A stretch of DNA of 64,000 nt from an uncultured Ezakiella sp. (GCF_943913045.1 NZ_CALTVH010000008.1:3558-67557), one strand, 5' to 3'; shown: positions 10,124-18,608, counted from the stretch's first letter. Notes: generated by a model not told the origin, from the letters alone. Numbers and translations: made by a program.

Positions 10124-10767
10124 AGATCCTCCTCATTTTTTGGACACCTTTTTATATGGCATGGGTAACACATCTTATGATTGTAGCAACCGTCCTTGTA
10201 AAACATATAGTCAACAAGGCCAAGGTTGATAGCAAATTGAATTAGCTGCCTATTGTTGTCTATTCCAATTTTTTCATAAATTTTTGCCATGTATTTTTTA
10301 ATAGTATGCTTGGAATAACCAGTCTCCTCAGCTATTTTCTCCAAGCTATCACCTCGTACATACCTCATTATAATATCAGTCTCCGCCCCGTTTATTTTTA
10401 TAAAAGGTTTTATTGTCTTTTTAGGCACTTTTTCCAGAGCTTCTTTAATATCAGCAAATAAATTGCCCTTAATATTTGAGAACCAGAGATATTTTTTGAT
10501 TCCATAATAATTGCAAAGTAAATTTAATCTTGGCTCATAATCAAGACTAATGACAAATAATTTCTCCTTGTCTTGGTAAGAAGTAAAGAAACTTTCAAGC
10601 TCGTCCCCCGTCATCAGGTCTCTTGAATATAAAAATATATCAAAGCCCTCCGAAATATCTCCATTATAAGCCTTGGCCTCTGACAAAATCTTATCATAAA
10701 ATAAATCTATCAGCCTATCGGTCTTTGCAATAATATTTATATTTCCGTAAAGTTTTTTCTTTTTCAA
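10120..10767 (-). CDS. LuxR-type transcriptional regulator with cysteine-rich tail
   Basis: About 215 residues. The C-terminal half has a LuxR/GerE helix-turn-helix (MRYVRGDSLEKIAEETGYSKHTIKKYMAKIYEKIG, about residues 138-172 from the start used here). The N-terminal part looks like a divergent receiver-like domain without an obvious phospho-acceptor pattern. After the HTH is a short tail with four cysteines spaced C-x5-C-x2-C-x4-C, possibly a metal or iron-sulfur site. I choose the TTG at 10765-10767 because AGGAG lies seven bases upstream; an upstream TTG at 10788 has no site. It is the first gene of the ABC operon and probably controls it. Confidence 0.8.
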   Translation of the reverse strand: MKKKKLYGNINIIAKTDRLIDLFYDKILSEAKAYNGDISEGFDIFLYSRDLMTGDELESFFTSYQDKEKLFVISLDYEPRLNLLCNYYGIKKYLWFSNIKGNLFADIKEALEKVPKKTIKPFIKINGAETDIIMRYVRGDSLEKIAEETGYSKHTIKKYMAKIYEKIGIDNNRQLIQFAINLGLVDYMFYKDGCYNHKMCYPCHIKRCPKNEEDL

Positions 10768-10911
10768 AATACCACTCCTAAGTTCCAACTAACCGCTTTC
10801 TATATATAGAGTATATAATAAAACAATAAAAAAACATACCCTTTTGGGTACATTTTTCAAATTTAAACATATTTACAAGAATCCTAACTTAAAACTATTC
10901 TACCTATAATT

Positions 10912-10961
10912 TTCTCGCCATTTTTAAGTATTTGGCGTAGATAAAATAAAAATGGCGAGAA
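10912..10961. terminator. 15-bp inverted repeat after the Fic gene
   Basis: TTCTCGCCATTTTTA at 10912-10926 and its exact complement at 10947-10961 surround a 20-base loop. It lies five bases after the Fic stop codon. The T-run is inside the stem, so it may act as a terminator in either direction or only as an mRNA-stabilising hairpin. Confidence 0.6.
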
Positions 10962-10965
10962 TAAT

Positions 10966-11859
10966 TTAGTCATCTAAGATTGATAAATATAAATCCAATC
11001 TTTCATTCATATATTGTGCAAGCAGGTCTGCCATAGCAGAGATATTGTCTTCCCCATAATACTCATCAAAGGCTTGGTAATATTTTAAACGATCGGTGAA
11101 TTTTATATCAATAGGTGGATAGCCTGCCTTCATGAGCTCTAAGTTTATAAGAAGTCTGCCAGTTCTACCATTTCCATCAATAAAGGGATGGATGCCTTCA
11201 AATTCTAAATGAAAGCGGGCAAGTTTTGTCACAAAATCCTCGTCACTAGTTTTATAATTTTCCAAAAGTCTCTCCATCTGAGGAACTATTAAATAAGGTT
11301 GGACAGGTTCATGGACAGCTCCCATAATTTTAACTGGCACCCTCCGATAAAGGCCCCTATCCTCTTTTTTGTCTGCCAAAACCAAGTAGTGGATATCTTT
11401 AATAATTTTTTCAGATATTTCAGCCCTTTCACTAACAAGCTGGCTTACATATTCAAAAGCTTCCTTATGACCAATTACCTCCAAGTGTTCACGCAAAGAT
11501 TTTTGATCTATTGTCAGTCCTCTTAGAACCATATCCGTTTCACGCAAGGTCAGAGTATTCCCTTCAATGGCGTTAGAGTTGTAGGTGTATTCAGTTAAAA
11601 AATCTTCATTTAATCTTTGCAGCTCGCCTGCGGTCAAGGGTCTTTTTTCTTTTAGGGCCAAAAGCTTTTCTTCTAGTATTGGCATTAGAGACTCTATAGT
11701 TTTGTACCTACCGTCACTTGGCTTATTTGCATCGACCGGAATTTTCCAAGCCCTGCCGTCTTTATAAGCACCCGAAATTTTCCCCTCTGCGCATAAAACT
11801 CTTACTCTTCTTTCAGATATGCCCCATTTTTTTGCAGCTTCTTTAACTGAAATATACAT
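10966..11859 (-). CDS. Fic-family AMP transferase with N-terminal HTH
   Basis: A 297-residue protein. Residues 3-45 form a MerR/excisionase-like helix-turn-helix (VKEAAKKWGISERRVRVLCAEGKI). The Fic core has the active-site motif HPFIDGNGRTGR at 224-235. An N-terminal inhibitory helix, SNAIEGN at 95-101 (S/T-x3-E-G/N), precedes it, so this is a class II, self-inhibited Fic enzyme. Such enzymes usually transfer AMP from ATP to target hydroxyl groups; the target here is unknown. AGGAGG precedes the ATG. The HTH suggests that it binds its own promoter, where three direct repeats are seen (11892-11947). It is monocistronic. Confidence 0.92.
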   Translation of the reverse strand: MYISVKEAAKKWGISERRVRVLCAEGKISGAYKDGRAWKIPVDANKPSDGRYKTIESLMPILEEKLLALKEKRPLTAGELQRLNEDFLTEYTYNSNAIEGNTLTLRETDMVLRGLTIDQKSLREHLEVIGHKEAFEYVSQLVSERAEISEKIIKDIHYLVLADKKEDRGLYRRVPVKIMGAVHEPVQPYLIVPQMERLLENYKTSDEDFVTKLARFHLEFEGIHPFIDGNGRTGRLLINLELMKAGYPPIDIKFTDRLKYYQAFDEYYGEDNISAMADLLAQYMNERLDLYLSILDD

Positions 11860-11884
11860 TGACCTAACCTCCTTTTCTTAATTA

Positions 11885-11947
11885 TACATTTTTATCGGAA
11901 CAATAGCAAGGTTATCGGAATAATATTTCGCTATTAGCGGAATAATA
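11885..11947 (-). promoter_or_regulatory. Fic promoter with three direct repeats (putative operator)
   Basis: Minus strand: TTGCTA, 17 bases, TATAAT, about 25 bases before the Fic gene. Three copies of a 14-base repeat (plus strand TTATCGGAAYAATA, the third with one further change) lie at 11892-11905, 11912-11925 and 11934-11947, at 20- and 22-base intervals. They cover the spacer and the upstream side of the promoter. The likely ligand is the HTH of the Fic protein itself (inference). Confidence 0.7.
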
Positions 11948-11969
11948 GGATTCGATTTTTATTTGAAAA

Positions 11970-11998
11970 TAAAAATCCCGCCAATACAGGCGAGATTT
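11970..11998 (-). terminator. terminator of thiT
   Basis: Minus strand: AATCTCGCC pairs with GGCGGGATT around a six-base loop, followed by TTTTTATT. Confidence 0.85.
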
Positions 11999-12031
11999 CT
12001 AATGAATTATGACTATTTGACTGGTATCAGC

Positions 12032-12577
12032 CTACATATTTTTTAAATCTTTTGTTAAAACGTTTCTGAGCAAGAAAATTAAAACTATTGTGATAGCTAG
12101 TTCAACAGCTAAAAATGTTCCGTTGTAGCCAGCTGAATATGCCCAAGCGTTTTGTCCTTCTGGTGCGTATGATGCAAAGAAAATTACCCCTGTTAAAGTG
12201 TGGCAAATAAATCTTGCAAAAACACCTAAAACTGTGCCGTAAATTACAGGCATTACATCGTTGTTTTCAAAAAACTTCTTGGAAAATAATCCTGCTAGAC
12301 CTAAGAAACCAAAGGCTGCTGGGTAGTCTAGGATAGCTTGTACTGGGTGCATTACATATCCACCGATAGCCATATCCAAAAGTCCGTAAGCAATGCCCAC
12401 GATAATTCCCTTGCCTGCTCCATGACGGATAGCAAAGAAAATTAAAGGAATCATTTGTCCTGCTGTAACGCTGCCGCCTTGTGGCATTGAAAATAACTTA
12501 ATCCTGCCAAGCACAAAGGAAAGTGCCAAGCACAAACCTGCTTCAACTAATGTTCTTGTGTTCCAACTTCTATTCAT
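12032..12577 (-). CDS. thiT: ECF thiamine transporter S component ThiT
   Basis: About 181 residues, six membrane segments. The pattern GRIKLFSMPQGGSVTAGQMIPLIFFAIRHG and the later DYPAAFGFLGLAGLF match ThiT, the thiamine-binding S subunit of an ECF transporter. I start at the ATG 12575-12577, eight bases after GGGAGG, not at the longer frame reaching 12643, which would run back into the riboswitch. A TPP riboswitch and a strong promoter lie upstream, so thiamine import is repressed when TPP is high. It is monocistronic. The shared ECF module is not in the window. Confidence 0.95.
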   Translation of the reverse strand: MNRSWNTRTLVEAGLCLALSFVLGRIKLFSMPQGGSVTAGQMIPLIFFAIRHGAGKGIIVGIAYGLLDMAIGGYVMHPVQAILDYPAAFGFLGLAGLFSKKFFENNDVMPVIYGTVLGVFARFICHTLTGVIFFASYAPEGQNAWAYSAGYNGTFLAVELAITIVLIFLLRNVLTKDLKNM

Positions 12578-12625
12578 AAAAAAATACCTCCCTTGCACAT
12601 GCCTTAGAGGTACAATAAAAATACA

Positions 12626-12696
12626 ACTTCCCTCCGCCAGCATTACCTGGATCAGGTTTAGGGTTTAATCTCAGCCCAATCGGGCACCCCTAGTGC
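12626..12696 (-). ncRNA. TPP (thiamine pyrophosphate) riboswitch
   Basis: The minus-strand RNA has the THI-box consensus: GGGGTGCCC then GGGCTGAGAT, AACCTGATCCAGGTAATGC, and CTGGCGGAGGGAAG. The leader continues with TACCTC, which is complementary to the GGGAGGTA ribosome binding site of thiT 16 bases later. So control is probably at translation start by site sequestration; no terminator hairpin precedes the gene. Confidence 0.96.
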
Positions 12697-12702
12697 AAAT
12701 AT

Positions 12703-12731
12703 ATAATACAACATGAGCAAGAGTTTGTCAA
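12703..12731 (-). promoter_or_regulatory. promoter of the thiT riboswitch leader
   Basis: Minus strand: TTGACA, 17 bases, TATTAT, immediately before the TPP aptamer. A near-consensus sigma-A promoter. Confidence 0.85.
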
Positions 12732-12823
12732 ATTTTTTCACAAAAAATTATGGCAGACATCTACCACAATTTTTAGTATAGAGTCTAATTTATTCCTAAT
12801 ACTTACAAGACATCTAATAAGAT

Positions 12824-12858
12824 ACAAAAATACAGGAGCCCGAAGCTCCTGTATTTTT
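12824..12858 (-). terminator. terminator of the BMP-type ABC operon
   Basis: Perfect hairpin AATACAGGAGC-TTCG-GCTCCTGTATT with T-runs on both strands; it serves the operon on the minus strand. Confidence 0.9.
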
Positions 12859-12865
12859 CTTATCT

Positions 12866-13993
12866 TTATTTTTCTTTTGGAGGAGAGACAGCTGGGCCCA
12901 TTCTCAGGGTTTCCATAGCTTCGTCTCTTTCTTTTTGTCTTCTGACTGAGTGCAAGATCAGTGTTACTGTAACAACTGCGTATGATACGAATGTTCTTAG
13001 GTATTCACCGATCATTGCAGATCCTGTGATGTTTGCCCCTGCAGTAGGCATTACTATAAACATAAGGTGGAAGAGGATTGTACCTGTTAGGGCGTTTGTA
13101 ATTGTTGCCTTGGATACACTTGCACCACCGATTAATAGAGCTGCTGCTGAATATAGGGCAACTTGGTCTGCACCGTTGTAGGTGTTTAAGTTTCCTATAT
13201 TTTGTAGGTAAATGATTTGTCCAAAAGCTGCCATAACTGTTGACATAACGACTGCTTTCTTTCTGGTTTTATCTACGTTTATACCTGCATCTTCTGCTAC
13301 TTTCATGTCTTGGCCAACGGCTTTCATGTCTTGGCCGAGTTTAGTTTTTCTAAACCAAACTATAAAGAGACATGCTAGTGCAATTATAATTAGAGTTAGA
13401 ATTGGAATTTGTATGCCCATTATTGCAATGTCTGTACCCAAAATCCTGTCGAAGAAATAGTCTGTTCCCTTTTGACAGGTCAGGTCTATCGCGTTTCTAA
13501 CCCCATATCCACGAGATATTATAATGTTCGGATCTTTGAAAGGTATAATTCCACCAAATATATAAAGAACTATAAATTGGTAAACACCTGTCATAAAGAA
13601 ACCGAGCATCATGGATGTAATCATTTCTCTATCTTTTGCTTTATTTAATACTGACCCTGCAAACATACCTAGTAACCAGGCGATTGGCGTTGAGATTACA
13701 GCAGCAAGTAGGATTGCTGGTAGTCCTGTCATGCCCCAGTCTTGGATAAAGATGATTGCAATTTGTCCTGCCATGGCTCCCAAGGTCATACCGAAGTTAA
13801 TACCGAGTCCAGCCATAATAGGTAGGAGTAGTGATAATACTAGAAATGCGTTTCTGGCAAATCTGGTCAGTACTTGTCCGACCAAAAACTCTGCGGTAAA
13901 TCCACTGTAATAAATGGCTATGGCACAGATTATTATAAACATAACAGGGACTGTAAATTCATTGATAAGGCTAAATTTTTTCTTTTGTTTCAT
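12866..13993 (-). CDS. ABC transporter permease (nucleoside/BMP type, second permease)
   Basis: A 375-residue inner-membrane permease of the branched-chain-amino-acid/nucleoside importer type, with eight to ten membrane segments and the loop motif GQDMKAVGQDMKVAEDAGINVDKTRKKAV, which resembles the EAA loop that contacts the ATPase. It shares its start region with the upstream permease stop (base 13993). It belongs with 13993-15039, 15032-16621 and 16718-17989. Gene order lipoprotein, ATPase, permease, permease is that of nucleoside or BMP-family importers. The ligand is not certain. Confidence 0.88.
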   Translation of the reverse strand: MKQKKKFSLINEFTVPVMFIIICAIAIYYSGFTAEFLVGQVLTRFARNAFLVLSLLLPIMAGLGINFGMTLGAMAGQIAIIFIQDWGMTGLPAILLAAVISTPIAWLLGMFAGSVLNKAKDREMITSMMLGFFMTGVYQFIVLYIFGGIIPFKDPNIIISRGYGVRNAIDLTCQKGTDYFFDRILGTDIAIMGIQIPILTLIIIALACLFIVWFRKTKLGQDMKAVGQDMKVAEDAGINVDKTRKKAVVMSTVMAAFGQIIYLQNIGNLNTYNGADQVALYSAAALLIGGASVSKATITNALTGTILFHLMFIVMPTAGANITGSAMIGEYLRTFVSYAVVTVTLILHSVRRQKERDEAMETLRMGPAVSPPKEK

Positions 13994-15039
13994 TATTTAA
14001 CCTCCTTCCTGGTCAGAGCGTATACAATAAGTCCGTTTGATATGATAAGTCTGAGAACTTCTGATATATCAACTTTTATGACTTGGTTAATAACAATTGG
14101 GGTCATAGTTAAAATTGCTTGGAAGAGAAGTGTTCCGATAATTACGTTTTTAACATTGGCCTTGTTAATTGACGCACCACCCAAAAGTATCGCAGCTACA
14201 CTTGGGAAAGCGAAAAATTGTGGCGCATTGTAAAGTTGGACAAAACCATAGGCTTGTTCATAAATAACCATGCCTGCTGCACCCAATGCACAAGATAGGA
14301 TAACGGAAATTGTCCTGTGTTTATTAACATCGATGCCTGCTGCTTTTGCATATCTTGGGTTTGAACCTACAGCTGTAATTGCTGAACCTTTTTTGGTTTT
14401 AAAGTAAAGGTATACAAGATAAGCAAATAAGGCAAAGACTATAAACATACCAATTGGTACCAGGGTTTTGGTTCCTAGTTCGGCATCGGATGTAACTTGA
14501 AAACCTAAGATTTTTGAAATAGCTTTATCCCAGTAGTTTTGTAGGGATATTGTTGTTCTTAGTCCCTTTCCTTCATAGCCCATAACCATTTCCGAGTTAG
14601 TAAATGGAAGGATAACCCACATTATGTTCATAAATGCAATAAAGGAAAAACCTACATAGGTTGCAACTATCATTTCGTCGCCTTTTACCTTATTTAATAT
14701 AAGGCTATATAGGAAACCAAATATAGCTCCAAATACCATGCCGACAAATAGTGCAAATACTACCCCTGCAAATCCTTGCAATTGAAGTTGTATGGATATT
14801 GTAGCTCCCAGCATTCCTCCTATGAGGCCAACCGGTAAACCAAAGTTTAGTCCGCAGCCCGATTGGATCATAGGGATCATAGCCAAAACAAATACGGCAT
14901 TCATACCAAATCTGTTTATAACATTTATAAATGCATCTGTAAGATTTACTCCTATAAAGCCTCCGATTATAAATAATGCTAATATAAATAACAGTATTAT
15001 AAATCTTGGAAGGCCAAATTCTTTAATAAAATTACGCAT
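13993..15039 (-). CDS. ABC transporter permease (nucleoside/BMP type, first permease)
   Basis: A 348-residue permease, similar in kind to the next gene, with the loop AVGSNPRYAKAAGIDVNKHRTISV, typical of sugar and nucleoside importers. Its start overlaps the ATPase gene by eight bases, its stop touches the other permease. Together they would form a heterodimeric channel. Confidence 0.88.
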   Translation of the reverse strand: MRNFIKEFGLPRFIILLFILALFIIGGFIGVNLTDAFINVINRFGMNAVFVLAMIPMIQSGCGLNFGLPVGLIGGMLGATISIQLQLQGFAGVVFALFVGMVFGAIFGFLYSLILNKVKGDEMIVATYVGFSFIAFMNIMWVILPFTNSEMVMGYEGKGLRTTISLQNYWDKAISKILGFQVTSDAELGTKTLVPIGMFIVFALFAYLVYLYFKTKKGSAITAVGSNPRYAKAAGIDVNKHRTISVILSCALGAAGMVIYEQAYGFVQLYNAPQFFAFPSVAAILLGGASINKANVKNVIIGTLLFQAILTMTPIVINQVIKVDISEVLRLIISNGLIVYALTRKEVK

Positions 15040-16621
15040 CTATAACCTCCTTCGGATTTGTTCCCGCCATCATAAGTCCGAAATATTCTACTGGATCGTC
15101 TGGTTTTAATTCACCAAAAACCTTACCTTCAAATATTACTAGGATCCTATCAGCTATACTCCTGAGCTCTTCGAGTTCACTGCTTACAATGCAAATCGTA
15201 GTGCCGTAGTCTTCATTATAACCGCGCAGGGCATCTAAAACTAATTTTTTTGCCCCAACGTCAATACCCCTGGTAGGTTCACTGACAAACAAAAAATCTG
15301 GTTCAACTGCAAAGGCCTTGGCCAAGCAAACTTTTTGTTGGTTACCACCACTTAGGTTTCTAGCTTTTTCGTGTGGGCCTTGGGTCCTGATTTCTAGATT
15401 TTCAATGTATTGGTTAGCAACATCTTTTAGTGCCTTGTCATCTCTAAATACAACTGGACCAATTTTTTTGGTGAACTTATCGTGGACTTGCATGGCGTCA
15501 AAGCCAATATTCCAATCGATGCCTTCATCCAAAAGAAGTCCCATGCCACGCCTATCCTCACTTACAAAAGCAATATGCTTTTTGAGGGTTGCCCGAGTAT
15601 CTTTTAAATCCAGTGGTTGGCCCTTATAAACTACTTCACCACCTGATGGATACAAGCCCATAATGCCATTTGGAATACCCAGCTTGCCTTGGCCAGCCAG
15701 GCCGCAGAAGCCTAGGATTTCTCCTTTTTTAACTTCAAAGCTAACATCGCGAACAGTTTCACCAGGCATATCTACATAAAGATTTTTAACAGACATAACC
15801 GCGTCGTCTTTAATGTCCCGGTAAATCCTTTGTTCCTTCTTGCTAGACATATCACGACCAACCATCCAGCTGGCAATGTCTACGATATTTAAATCTTTGT
15901 TAGGTGTGTCCTTGACGATTTCGCCATCACGGAGGACGACGATCTTGTCGCATACATTTACAACTTCACGAAGTCTGTGGGAGATGAATATAATAGCAAT
16001 ACCCCTGGCAGCCAGACTTTTCATGGCCTTTATAAGTATATCTGCTTCACTTTCTGTTAGAACAGCGGTTGGTTCGTCCATAATAATGAGCTTAACATTG
16101 TCTTTGGAAAGCTCTCTGGCAATTTCTATAAATTGCTTGTGGCCAACAGGCATATCCATAACCTTGGATTCAACTGGAATCTCAAGTCCAAGCATATCGA
16201 TGGCCTTTTTTGCCTCTGCGTTCATTGAATCACGTTTCAAAGTCTCCAACTTCTTACTAAATATTTTGCTGAAAAAATTTGGCTTAGTAATTTCACGATT
16301 TAAAAGAATATTTTCTGTAGCTGTAAAACCTGGAATAAGTGAGAACTCTTGGTGAACCATACCCAGACCTGCCTTCAGGGCATCGTATGGATCTTTAAAG
16401 TTTACGACCTCTTCGTCTATTAAAACTTCTCCCTCGTAGCCGCCGGTCTCATGGATAAAACTCATACCAAAAAGAATATTCATCATGGTTGACTTACCAG
16501 CACCATTTTCGCCTACAAGGCCAAGGATTTCTCCTTCATTTAATGTGAAGTTAACATCTTTTAAAACGTGATTACCTGAGAAACTTTTTCCAACATGTTT
16601 AAATTCTAAAACCTGTTTCAT
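15032..16621 (-). CDS. ABC transporter ATP-binding protein, tandem nucleotide-binding domains
   Basis: A 529-residue fused ATPase with two nucleotide-binding domains, as in ribose and nucleoside importers. The first has Walker A GENGAGKST (about 36-44), the weak signature MPVGHKQFIEIARE and Walker B LIIMDEPTAVL. The second has a degenerate Walker A (GLAGQGKLG) but a standard signature LSGGNQQK and FVSEPTRGID. This asymmetry is usual for the family. A hairpin at 16643-16679 separates it from the lipoprotein gene, which may lower its expression relative to the binding protein. Confidence 0.93.
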   Translation of the reverse strand: MKQVLEFKHVGKSFSGNHVLKDVNFTLNEGEILGLVGENGAGKSTMMNILFGMSFIHETGGYEGEVLIDEEVVNFKDPYDALKAGLGMVHQEFSLIPGFTATENILLNREITKPNFFSKIFSKKLETLKRDSMNAEAKKAIDMLGLEIPVESKVMDMPVGHKQFIEIARELSKDNVKLIIMDEPTAVLTESEADILIKAMKSLAARGIAIIFISHRLREVVNVCDKIVVLRDGEIVKDTPNKDLNIVDIASWMVGRDMSSKKEQRIYRDIKDDAVMSVKNLYVDMPGETVRDVSFEVKKGEILGFCGLAGQGKLGIPNGIMGLYPSGGEVVYKGQPLDLKDTRATLKKHIAFVSEDRRGMGLLLDEGIDWNIGFDAMQVHDKFTKKIGPVVFRDDKALKDVANQYIENLEIRTQGPHEKARNLSGGNQQKVCLAKAFAVEPDFLFVSEPTRGIDVGAKKLVLDALRGYNEDYGTTICIVSSELEELRSIADRILVIFEGKVFGELKPDDPVEYFGLMMAGTNPKEVIDA

Positions 16622-16642
16622 ATAATCACCTTAAATATAGTA

Positions 16643-16679
16643 AAGGCTGACCCAGCACTTTATTTGTGAGATCAGCCTT
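16643..16679 (-). promoter_or_regulatory. intercistronic hairpin after the lipoprotein gene
   Basis: Minus strand: AAGGCTGA and TCAGCCTT close a 21-base loop between the binding-protein gene and the ATPase. No clear T-run follows. It probably protects the upstream message or causes partial termination. Confidence 0.55.
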
Positions 16680-16717
16680 GGGTCCAAATTAATTACTTGT
16701 TTTTAGAAGCCTAGAAA

Positions 16718-17989
16718 TTATTTATTTTTCTTTGCTTCATATTCGTCTAATAGCTTATATACATCTGGAACTTCGACATCTGTCATTCCCAGATAACCTT
16801 TACCAAGTACGTATGTGTCTTGAAGTGTTAGATAGTGGTTTTTCTTTTCTTCACGAGAAACTCTATCAACATAAGTTGTAACACCCCAAACTGCTCCTGG
16901 TGTGAATTCTTCTAGAACTTTCTTGAAGTCTTCTGGTTTCTTGTAGTCAGCTGTTCCTTCAACTGTTCTCTTACCAATTTCAGCTAAAGCTTGTGTTGTT
17001 GAGAAGCCAAATGAGAATGCCCATAGACCCATGCGGCCTGCAGCACCCATTTCAACTGCTTTTTCTTCAACTCTCTTTAGAATTTCTGGCCAGTCACCTG
17101 CAGCGTCTTTAACATCAACTGAAAGAGCTCCTGTGTATCCAAGGATAGGTGATGGTAAGTCTTGTTCTACAAAGTATGCGCCGAGTTCAGCAACTCTTAA
17201 TAGCATTGGCTCTGTGTGAGAGTCGTTTGTAGCAAAGAAAGCTGTGTCTTTTCCATATTGTTTAACCCATGCTGGCATTTGTTCAAGGATAAAGTTTTGT
17301 GCTCCTGGAATACCAATATCACTCATTGGGTCTGGTGCAGTTTCCATAATAAATTCCATACCAATCTTATCACATGTTGCTTCCATAATATCTTTACGTA
17401 AACTTAAAAGTTCAATTGACATGTGTCTTGGGAATGTAACGTGAACAAATTTCTTTGCGCCCATCTTTTGAGCGGCAAGTGGAATCAAGTATCCCCTGTT
17501 AATTTGGTCAGGGTCGACTACTAGGTCAGCAATACCTTCGATTAGGTTAGGGTCTTCTTGAGAGTTAGCAACAAAGCAAAGAATGTCAGGTCTTTTTTCC
17601 TTAATTTGCTTAAATGCAGCTGCTGTTCCTGGAGGGCCTTGGTTAACTACAACGACCTTCATCTTTGGATCGTCAGCAAAAGAAACGATTTGTTGGATAG
17701 TTGTTTCTTGTTCAGCCATGTAGTTATCTGGGTAGTTTTTAAGTGTTATAAATCCGCCATCTTTTGAATCACCGTATTTGGCTAACATAGATTCAGCACC
17801 CCTTGGTTCGTCTTCTGATTGAGAGACTGTACCGGTGCAGATTCCGATGTGGAATGGTGCTTCTTCACCGTCTTTTTTCTCAGTATTTCCAGTTGCAGGT
17901 GCGTTTTCATCGCCAGCTGGCTTTTTGCCACAAGCTGCTAATGAAAATACCATAGCCATAGCTAATAAAATTGCTAATAACTTTTTCAT
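16718..17989 (-). CDS. substrate-binding lipoprotein, DUF3798-like
   Basis: A 423-residue lipoprotein: a hydrophobic signal ending in the lipobox SLAAC, with Cys20 the likely lipidated residue. The rest looks like a periplasmic-binding-protein fold (HIGICTGTVSQSEDE, later VVVVNQGPPGTAAAF). I read it as DUF3798, a family of ABC-associated lipoproteins; this is from memory of the pattern, not a search. It is the first and probably most abundant product of the operon. Ligand unknown; nucleosides or a related compound are the default guess from the permease type. AGGAGG precedes the ATG. Confidence 0.82.
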   Translation of the reverse strand: MKKLLAILLAMAMVFSLAACGKKPAGDENAPATGNTEKKDGEEAPFHIGICTGTVSQSEDEPRGAESMLAKYGDSKDGGFITLKNYPDNYMAEQETTIQQIVSFADDPKMKVVVVNQGPPGTAAAFKQIKEKRPDILCFVANSQEDPNLIEGIADLVVDPDQINRGYLIPLAAQKMGAKKFVHVTFPRHMSIELLSLRKDIMEATCDKIGMEFIMETAPDPMSDIGIPGAQNFILEQMPAWVKQYGKDTAFFATNDSHTEPMLLRVAELGAYFVEQDLPSPILGYTGALSVDVKDAAGDWPEILKRVEEKAVEMGAAGRMGLWAFSFGFSTTQALAEIGKRTVEGTADYKKPEDFKKVLEEFTPGAVWGVTTYVDRVSREEKKNHYLTLQDTYVLGKGYLGMTDVEVPDVYKLLDEYEAKKNK

Positions 17990-18126
17990 AATATCCTCCT
18001 AGTGTTTTATTTATTATAAGTTGTCAAATTGATGGCAACATATAAACCCCATAATTTTTCGCCTGTAATCTTTAAGTACACAAGATGAAAATCATCTCTT
18101 ATAAAAATCTCATCGGAATCACCCGC

Positions 18127-18186
18127 TCAAAAATATTTCTTAATCTCAGCCAGTCTATCATAAATTTTTCTATATAGGTCCTTCAT
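18127..18186 (-). CDS. possible 19-residue leader peptide in the ABC operon leader
   Basis: In the leader of the lipoprotein gene there is a small frame beginning at the ATG 18184-18186 (MKDLYRKIYDRLAEIKKYF). The frame is open for 18 further codons upstream, but without a start codon. The ATG sits in the loop of a hairpin AGGTCC/GGACCT. There is only a weak ribosome binding site. It could be a leader peptide, a remnant of an older gene, or chance. Confidence 0.3.
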   Translation of the reverse strand: MKDLYRKIYDRLAEIKKYF

Positions 18187-18252
18187 GGGACCTGCTCTAA
18201 CAACTATATTAGATTTCCTTTTATAATGGTCTTGCTTTAATTAACTAAATAC

Positions 18253-18281
18253 ATTATAGCACATTGAAATCATTTTGTAAA
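18253..18281 (-). promoter_or_regulatory. promoter of the BMP-type ABC operon
   Basis: Minus strand: TTTACA, 17 bases, TATAAT. It predicts a leader of about 255 bases before the lipoprotein ATG. The leader holds two small hairpins (AGGTCC/GGACCT and GATGA/TCATC) but does not match a TPP, FMN, purine, T-box or cobalamin consensus that I know. Confidence 0.8.
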
Positions 18282-18300
18282 CACTTTTTCAAAAATATTT

Positions 18301-18608
18301 TATATAGAAATTATTAAAATAAGCTTAGAGTCCATATAGATTTTAATAAAAGAACTTTATTTTTATTTGACAACTAATTATTTTGCCTAAGTTTCAATCA
18401 AGTAATTGTAATGATTAGGAGAATTTTAATATGACAAGGAGTTTTTTGATACACTCTTCAATCATAATATATAATATTACATAGTTTTTATTGATCTGTC
18501 CTATAAGAAAATTAAATAGCTTTGACTTATGGATTATCTATGGCTAATAGCTATTAAAGGAGTCATGAGATTATATTTTTATAAGTTATGATAAAAACTG
18601 CAAACAAA
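18301..18608. other. intergenic stretch without a gene I can support
   Basis: AT-rich. On the plus strand there are short frames with ribosome binding sites (a 17-residue one at 18431 and a 20-residue one at about 18530), and on the minus strand a 16-residue frame from about 18457. None has features of a known protein. The terminator at 18609 could end a plus-strand transcript from here, but I see no strong plus-strand promoter. Confidence 0.4.

Noticed and set aside
12743..12778. AT-rich inverted repeat upstream of the thiT promoter
   Set aside because: Weak stem made mostly of A/T; the strong terminator at 12824 explains the operon end.
17990..18250. Leader of the DUF3798 operon as a known riboswitch (FMN, purine, T-box, cobalamin, ZTP)
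   Set aside because: None of the conserved core sequences I know is present, so I keep only a general note.
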